Positions 60,407 through 64,000 of a stretch of DNA of 64,000 nt are shown piece after piece. The stretch's first letter is position 1. Each line of letters starts with the position of its first letter. The translations under genes and the position numbers were made by a program. The notes beneath the pieces were generated by a model. That model saw nothing but the letters and a program-made list of their open reading frames with translations. It ran no database searches and had not been told where the DNA came from. The stretch comes from Paenibacillus sp. (GTDB taxonomy: Bacteria > Bacillota > Bacilli > Paenibacillales > YIM-B00363): positions 1 to 64,000 of the forward strand of contig NZ_JAPSKE010000021.1 of the NCBI RefSeq assembly GCF_031177825.1, read 5' to 3'.

Positions 60407-60961
60407 ATGGGGAAACAGTTCGCCGCGTTGCTGCCCGAGCATCGGCGGTTCATCGAGAAGCAGAAGGTGTTCTTCGTCGGCTCGGCGGCAATGTCCGCCG
60501 AAGGCCATGTGAACGTGTCGCCCAAAGGGTACGACGCGTTCCGCGTATTGTCCGACAACCGCGTCGCCTATCTCGACTTGACGGGAAGCGGGAACGAGAC
60601 GAGCGCGCATGTGATGGAAAACGGACGCGTCACGATCCTATTCTGCGCGTTCGAAGGACCGCCCAACATCCTGCGGCTTTACGGCGCCGGCGCCGTCGCG
60701 CTGCCCGGTTCGAGCGAGTGGGAGTCGCTCGTTCCGCTCTTCCCGCCGATGCCCGGCGCGAGACAGATCATCGTCGTCGACGTTCATCTCGTACAGTCGT
60801 CCTGCGGGTATGCGGTACCGTTCCTAAGCTACGAGGGGGAGCGGGATACGCTGCAGCGGTGGGCCGATCAGAAGGGCGAAGAAGGGCTCGTCGAATACCG
60901 GCGGACGAAGAACGGGAAGAGCATCGACGGTTTGCCGACGCCGCTCGGTTCGCAAGCGTGA
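60407..60961 (+). CDS. Pyridoxamine 5'-phosphate oxidase-family protein
   Basis: A 184-residue split-barrel flavin-binding protein. VGSAAMSAEGHVNVSPKGYD and a mid-protein AYLDLTGSGNETSAHVMENG match the PNPOx-like group. Members bind FMN, F420 or heme; no specific enzyme is identifiable. Start after GGGAGG by seven bases; the frame open from 60164 lacks any good start. Divergent from YitT. Confidence 0.85.
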   Translation: MGKQFAALLPEHRRFIEKQKVFFVGSAAMSAEGHVNVSPKGYDAFRVLSDNRVAYLDLTGSGNETSAHVMENGRVTILFCAFEGPPNILRLYGAGAVALPGSSEWESLVPLFPPMPGARQIIVVDVHLVQSSCGYAVPFLSYEGERDTLQRWADQKGEEGLVEYRRTKNGKSIDGLPTPLGSQA

Positions 60962-60989
60962 GTACGTTCCGCCGCTCGGCAGTCGACTA

Positions 60990-61019
60990 TTGACGGCGAG
61001 GATGTCGCTCGCATATAAT
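60990..61019 (+). promoter_or_regulatory. Promoter of the thrS T-box leader
   Basis: TTGACG (60990-60995), 18 bases, TATAAT (61014-61019). The transcript start is expected near 61026, just before T-box 1. Confidence 0.7.
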
Positions 61020-61025
61020 AAGCGA

Positions 61026-61275
61026 CAATCAAAGGCTACGATCAAGGACATGATTGCTTTCGAATCCGCCCAGAGAGAGGGGGCACGGCTGAAACCCCCT
61101 TCGGAGACGTCGGAAGCCGTTACCGCCTTATGAGCCGCGGTCAGGCAATGGACCGCCGGGAATTCCCGTTATCGAATGCCGGAAGGATTCGCCGCTTCGT
61201 TCGGCGGGTCGAATTTGGGTGGAACCACGAGCGCGCTCTCGTCCCTTACGGACGGAGCGCGATTTTTATTTTCGA
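61026..61275 (+). promoter_or_regulatory. T-box riboswitch 1, threonine specifier
   Basis: A T-box leader with the conserved T-box TGGGTGGAACCACGAG (61216-61231). A stem I sequence (CAGAGAGAGGGGG, 61071-61083) is followed by a candidate specifier ACC at 61122-61124 (a Thr codon) and a terminator (CGCGCTC...GAGCGCG, about 61230-61260) with a T-run at 61262-61272. Uncharged tRNA-Thr binding should favour the antiterminator and readthrough. The specifier is assigned by alignment with T-box 2. Confidence 0.9.
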
Positions 61276-61281
61276 GGAACA

Positions 61282-61510
61282 TCGTCGATCAAGGACATGA
61301 ACGCCCGCGGCGCCGCCCAGAGAGAGGGAGCTTGGCTGAAACTCCCTTCGGTCCGTCCGCGGCCGTTTACCGCCTTGACAGATGCGGCCAGACAATGGGT
61401 CGCCGGGAATTCCCGTTATCGAATGCCGGAGGGTTCGCCGTCGGTCGGCGAATCGAATTTGGGTGGAACCACGAGCGCGCTCGTCCCTTGCGGATGGCGC
61501 GCTCTTTTGC
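61282..61510 (+). promoter_or_regulatory. T-box riboswitch 2, threonine specifier
   Basis: A second complete T-box unit right behind the first. It shares GATCAAGGACATGA (61287-61300, as in copy 1 at 61040-61053), CAGAGAGAGGGAG, a specifier ACC at 61369-61371, the T-box TGGGTGGAACCACGAG (61460-61475) and its own terminator (GAGCGCGC 61473-61480 with GCGCGCTC 61497-61504, then TTTT). Transcription must pass both terminators to reach the gene. Confidence 0.9.
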
Positions 61511-61552
61511 GTTCAAAGCGTCATATAAAACCGAAGAAGGAGCGAGAACAAC

Positions 61553-63283
61553 ATGATCGAAGAAGAGTTGAACCATGTCAGACGATTCGCCGCGATGTTG
61601 ACGGCCGCGGCCGTTCGGCGCCGATTCCCCGATGCGAAGCTGGGAGGTGTCGAGCTGACCGAATCCGGCTTCCATTCCGACTTCGACGTGCCTCGCCCTT
61701 TGACGGAGGTCGACGTCGCGGCGATCGAGGAGGAGATGCATCGCATCGTCGAGGCGGGCGCGGACGTATGGCCTCCGCGCTGCCGCTCCATCTCTTCCGG
61801 CGAAGCGCTGCGGCTGTTCGAGGGCCGTGGCGAGCGGTGGAGGGCCGAATGGGTTCGGGATCACGGCGCCGCGGCGCCGCTCGTCCGCATCGAATATGGG
61901 GAATGCGTCGACGTCTATGCCGGGGAGCTGCGCGAGGCCGCCCCGGAACGCGTCCCGGCGTTCAAGCTGCTGCACGCCGCCGGCGCCTACTGGCGCGGGG
62001 ACAGCGCGAACCCCGTGCTGCAGCGCATCTGCGGCGCTGTCTTCGCGGACCGCGCGGAACTCGACGGCCACCTGGCTTGGCAGGAGGAGGCGCGGCAGCG
62101 GGACCATCGCAAGCTCGGCAAGCAGCTGGAGTTGTTTATGTTCGCCGAGGAGGCGCCTGGCATGCCGTTCTACTTGCCGAACGGCGCGGTCGTCCGGAAC
62201 GAGCTGGAGGCGTTGTCCCGCGAATTCCTTCGGAAGTACGGGTACGAGGAAGTGCGCACGCCGATGATCATGGATCGCGCCTTGTGGGAGCAATCCGGAC
62301 ATTGGGAGCATTATCGCGACAATATGTATTTCTCCGAGATGGAGCGGCGCCCCTTGGCGGTGAAGCCGATGAACTGCCCCGGCCATATGCTGCTCTTCAA
62401 GCATAAGCTTCGTTCCTACAAGGAGCTTCCGCTGCGATACGCCGAGTTCGGCCAAGTGCACCGGCACGAATTCAGCGGCGCCTTGAACGGGTTGCTCCGG
62501 GTGCGGACGTTCTGCCAGGACGACGCTCACGTCTTCGCCGCTCCCGGGCAGATCGAATCGGAGATGCTGCGGACGATCGAGCTCGTGAAGGAGATGTATG
62601 CCGTGTTCGGCTTCGAATACGGCTTGGAGCTGTCGACGCGGCCTCGCGATTCGATGGGAAGCGACGAGCAGTGGGCGGCGGCCGAGACGGCGCTGGAGCG
62701 GGTGCTGCGCGCGTCCGGGCTGCCCTTCCGCGTCAATCCGGGCGATGGCGCGTTCTATGGTCCGAAGATCGACTTCCACATCAAGGACGCCTTGGGGCGG
62801 AGCCATCAGTGCGCGACGATCCAACTGGATTTCCTAATGCCGGAGAAATTCGGCCTCGCGTATGTGGACGAACGCAACGAGCGAAAGGTGCCGATCGTCA
62901 TCCACCGGGCCGTCTACGGCTCCATCGACCGGTTCTTTGGCATCCTGATCGAGCACTACGCCGGGGCGTTCCCGCTATGGTTGGCGCCTGTGCAGGCGAT
63001 CGTCGTGCCGGTCGCCGATCGCCATGCCGACGACGCGCTTCGGATCCGGAATCGTCTGACGGCAGCAGGCATACGAGCGGAGGCGGACGTGCGAAGCGAA
63101 AAGCTGGGGTATAAGGTGAGGGAGGCGCAGCTTCGGAAAATTCCTTATGTCGCGGCGGTCGGAGACCGGGAGATCGCGGACGGCGTTCTCCAAGTCCGCG
63201 AACGGGGGCGGGACGAACAAACGACGCTCGGCGCGGAGGAATGGCTTACGATTCTATCGGAGAAGATCAGGCGTCGCGAATGA
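61553..63283 (+). CDS. thrS: Threonyl-tRNA synthetase, short form lacking TGS domain and editing residues
   Basis: A 576-residue class II synthetase that charges tRNA-Thr. The catalytic core is intact: zinc ligands Cys in MNCPGH (about 275), His in QDDAHVF and His in IVIHRAVYGS, plus the anticodon-binding C-terminus. The N-terminal TGS domain is missing. In the remnant editing domain all four known editing residues are replaced: the HxxxH pair by Arg11 and Met15, and the CxxxH of MCRGPH by Tyr122 and Leu126. It probably cannot proofread serine, and is likely a second, starvation-induced ThrRS. Ribosome site GAAGGAG. Confidence 0.93.
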   Translation: MIEEELNHVRRFAAMLTAAAVRRRFPDAKLGGVELTESGFHSDFDVPRPLTEVDVAAIEEEMHRIVEAGADVWPPRCRSISSGEALRLFEGRGERWRAEWVRDHGAAAPLVRIEYGECVDVYAGELREAAPERVPAFKLLHAAGAYWRGDSANPVLQRICGAVFADRAELDGHLAWQEEARQRDHRKLGKQLELFMFAEEAPGMPFYLPNGAVVRNELEALSREFLRKYGYEEVRTPMIMDRALWEQSGHWEHYRDNMYFSEMERRPLAVKPMNCPGHMLLFKHKLRSYKELPLRYAEFGQVHRHEFSGALNGLLRVRTFCQDDAHVFAAPGQIESEMLRTIELVKEMYAVFGFEYGLELSTRPRDSMGSDEQWAAAETALERVLRASGLPFRVNPGDGAFYGPKIDFHIKDALGRSHQCATIQLDFLMPEKFGLAYVDERNERKVPIVIHRAVYGSIDRFFGILIEHYAGAFPLWLAPVQAIVVPVADRHADDALRIRNRLTAAGIRAEADVRSEKLGYKVREAQLRKIPYVAAVGDREIADGVLQVRERGRDEQTTLGAEEWLTILSEKIRRRE

Positions 63284-63285
63284 TC

Positions 63286-63314
63286 TTGACGAAGGCGCGA
63301 CTTCCGACTACGAT
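63286..63314 (+). promoter_or_regulatory. Candidate promoter for the DJ-1/PfpI gene
   Basis: TTGACG (63286-63291), 17 bases, TACGAT (63309-63314), located just after the thrS stop. Confidence 0.5.
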
Positions 63315-63343
63315 GTTAGGAAAACTTTGGCAGGTGGCCGCGA

Positions 63344-63916
63344 ATGAAGATGGCGTTCGTTCTGTTCGACAAGATGACTTTGTTGGATTTCTCGGGGTTT
63401 TGCGAAGCGGTGACTTGGCTGCGGATGTTGAACGCGTTCGACGATGTAACTTGGGAGTTCTGCGCCGATCGGGAGCAGGTGACGGACGACCGGGGGTTGA
63501 CGTTGCGCGCCGGCCGCGTCTCTCCGAACTTGTCGGCGTATGACCTCGTGTTTATTCCGGGCGGCCTGTCCACGCGTCAGCTCCGGTACGACGCCGAGTT
63601 TCTGGATTGGATTCGGACGGCGAAGGACGTTCCCTATAAGGTGTCTGTCTGTACCGGAGCGCTCATCTGGGGAGCCGCTGGATTTCTGGAAGGCAAGCGC
63701 GCAACGACGAATCCGTCCGCTTACGAGCTGCTTGAGCCGTACTGCGCGGAAGTGGCGAAGGCGCGGTTCGTCAGAGACGGGAACGTCTTTACGGGCGGCG
63801 GCGTGTCGGCTTCGATCGACCTTGGGCTGTATGTCGTCGAATCGCTCGCGGGTCCCGACATCGCGAAGCAGGCGCAGGCGAAGCTGGACTATCCGTACTA
63901 CACGCTGCAGACGTAG
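63344..63916 (+). CDS. DJ-1/PfpI-family protein
   Basis: A 190-residue class I glutamine amidotransferase-like fold protein. The reactive cysteine is in SVCTGALIWGAAG (about residue 104), an acidic residue early (LDFSGFCEAV) completes the nucleophile elbow, and FIPGG at about 71 is typical. Nearest types are isonitrile hydratase/ThiJ-like proteins; the function is not specified. It has its own promoter and terminator. Confidence 0.88.
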   Translation: MKMAFVLFDKMTLLDFSGFCEAVTWLRMLNAFDDVTWEFCADREQVTDDRGLTLRAGRVSPNLSAYDLVFIPGGLSTRQLRYDAEFLDWIRTAKDVPYKVSVCTGALIWGAAGFLEGKRATTNPSAYELLEPYCAEVAKARFVRDGNVFTGGGVSASIDLGLYVVESLAGPDIAKQAQAKLDYPYYTLQT

Positions 63917-63925
63917 GAGCGTTGC

Positions 63926-63950
63926 AGTCGGAGAAACTCCGACTATTTTT
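63926..63950 (+). terminator. Terminator of the DJ-1/PfpI gene
   Basis: AGTCGGAG (63926-63933), loop AAA, CTCCGACT (63937-63944), then ATTTTT. Confidence 0.85.
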
Positions 63951-63961
63951 GAAAGGGAAAA

Positions 63962-63998
63962 CCAAGGAGCGTCAGGCATTTCGCCTGACGCTCCTTGG
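63962..63998. terminator. Long hairpin at the right edge, probable terminator of a gene outside the window
   Basis: A perfect 16-bp stem, CCAAGGAGCGTCAGGC (63962-63977) with 63983-63998, loop ATTTC. The - strand side is followed by TTTTCCC, so it probably ends a convergent gene to the right. Confidence 0.65.
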
Positions 63999-64000
63999 GA

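Noticed and set aside
61026..61510. The duplicated T-box region as a repeated mobile element.
   Set aside because: Both copies are functional-looking riboswitches directly before thrS; duplication of a leader explains the similarity better than a mobile repeat.

Overview
The window looks like a chromosomal segment of a GC-rich endospore-former relative, most likely Paenibacillaceae (Paenibacillus or Cohnella type). This is inferred from Firmicutes-style regulation (T-box leaders, SigA-like TTGACA/TATAAT promoters, strong AGGAGG ribosome sites, YtrA-type GntR, PadR) combined with GC-rich codons, and from an Lpl-type sugar transporter next to a membrane-bound AraC regulator, a combination typical of that family. 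I saw no tRNA, rRNA, CRISPR array, insertion sequence or phage module.

Layout. 1-2514: pyridine-nucleotide salvage (nicotinamidase C-terminus, pncB, nadE). 2519-3450: a FusB-type EF-G-binding protein behind a possible leader-peptide attenuator. 3474-5370: small genes (membrane protein plus Xre regulator, pentapeptide-repeat protein, ASCH protein). 5502-7417: coupled M20 peptidase and creatininase-family hydrolase. 7497-9622: MFS transporter, a gene-free stretch with two orphan terminators, DUF2935 protein. 9795-15397: SelO, DinB, a large WG-repeat protein and an aldo/keto reductase. 15553-17104: ECF sigma factor with a likely anti-sigma factor. 17318-31427: a carbohydrate locus (membrane AraC sensor, solute-binding lipoprotein, two permeases, Gfo/Idh oxidoreductase, a 1937-residue secreted heparinase-like enzyme, an esterase-like hydrolase). 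31532-39629: aldo/keto reductase, a nuclease-helicase fusion behind a possible SOS box, SDR and AMP-forming ligase, a nucleotidyltransferase and a glycerophosphodiesterase. 39764-44630: GntR-controlled operon with two ABC exporters and a DUF4097 protein. 44651-48196: small regulators and stress-type enzymes, including a PadR gene behind a 42-bp palindrome. 48248-58247: more carbohydrate genes (AraR-like regulator, GxGYxYP protein, glutaminase-like DUF4965 protein, GH172/DUF2961 enzyme with AraC regulator) flanking an ABC-F ATPase. 58401-60961: DeoR regulator coupled to an HNH-like gene, YitT membrane protein, PNPOx-like protein. 60990-63950: tandem T-box leaders controlling an unusual threonyl-tRNA synthetase, then a DJ-1/PfpI protein.

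How the genes work together. Two blocks are devoted to extracellular glycans: secreted enzymes cut polysaccharide, the Lpl-type ABC system imports the oligosaccharides, and cytoplasmic oxidoreductases and hydrolases finish the job under AraC or GntR control. The transporter lacks a local ATPase and presumably borrows a shared MsmX-type one. The most unusual gene is the threonyl-tRNA synthetase, which lacks the TGS domain and has lost all four known editing-site residues, under two consecutive ACC-specifier T-boxes. Other items worth attention are the FusB-like attenuator, the PadR 42-bp palindrome, the triple 8-bp repeat in front of the GntR exporter operon, and the SOS-like box in front of the nuclease-helicase.
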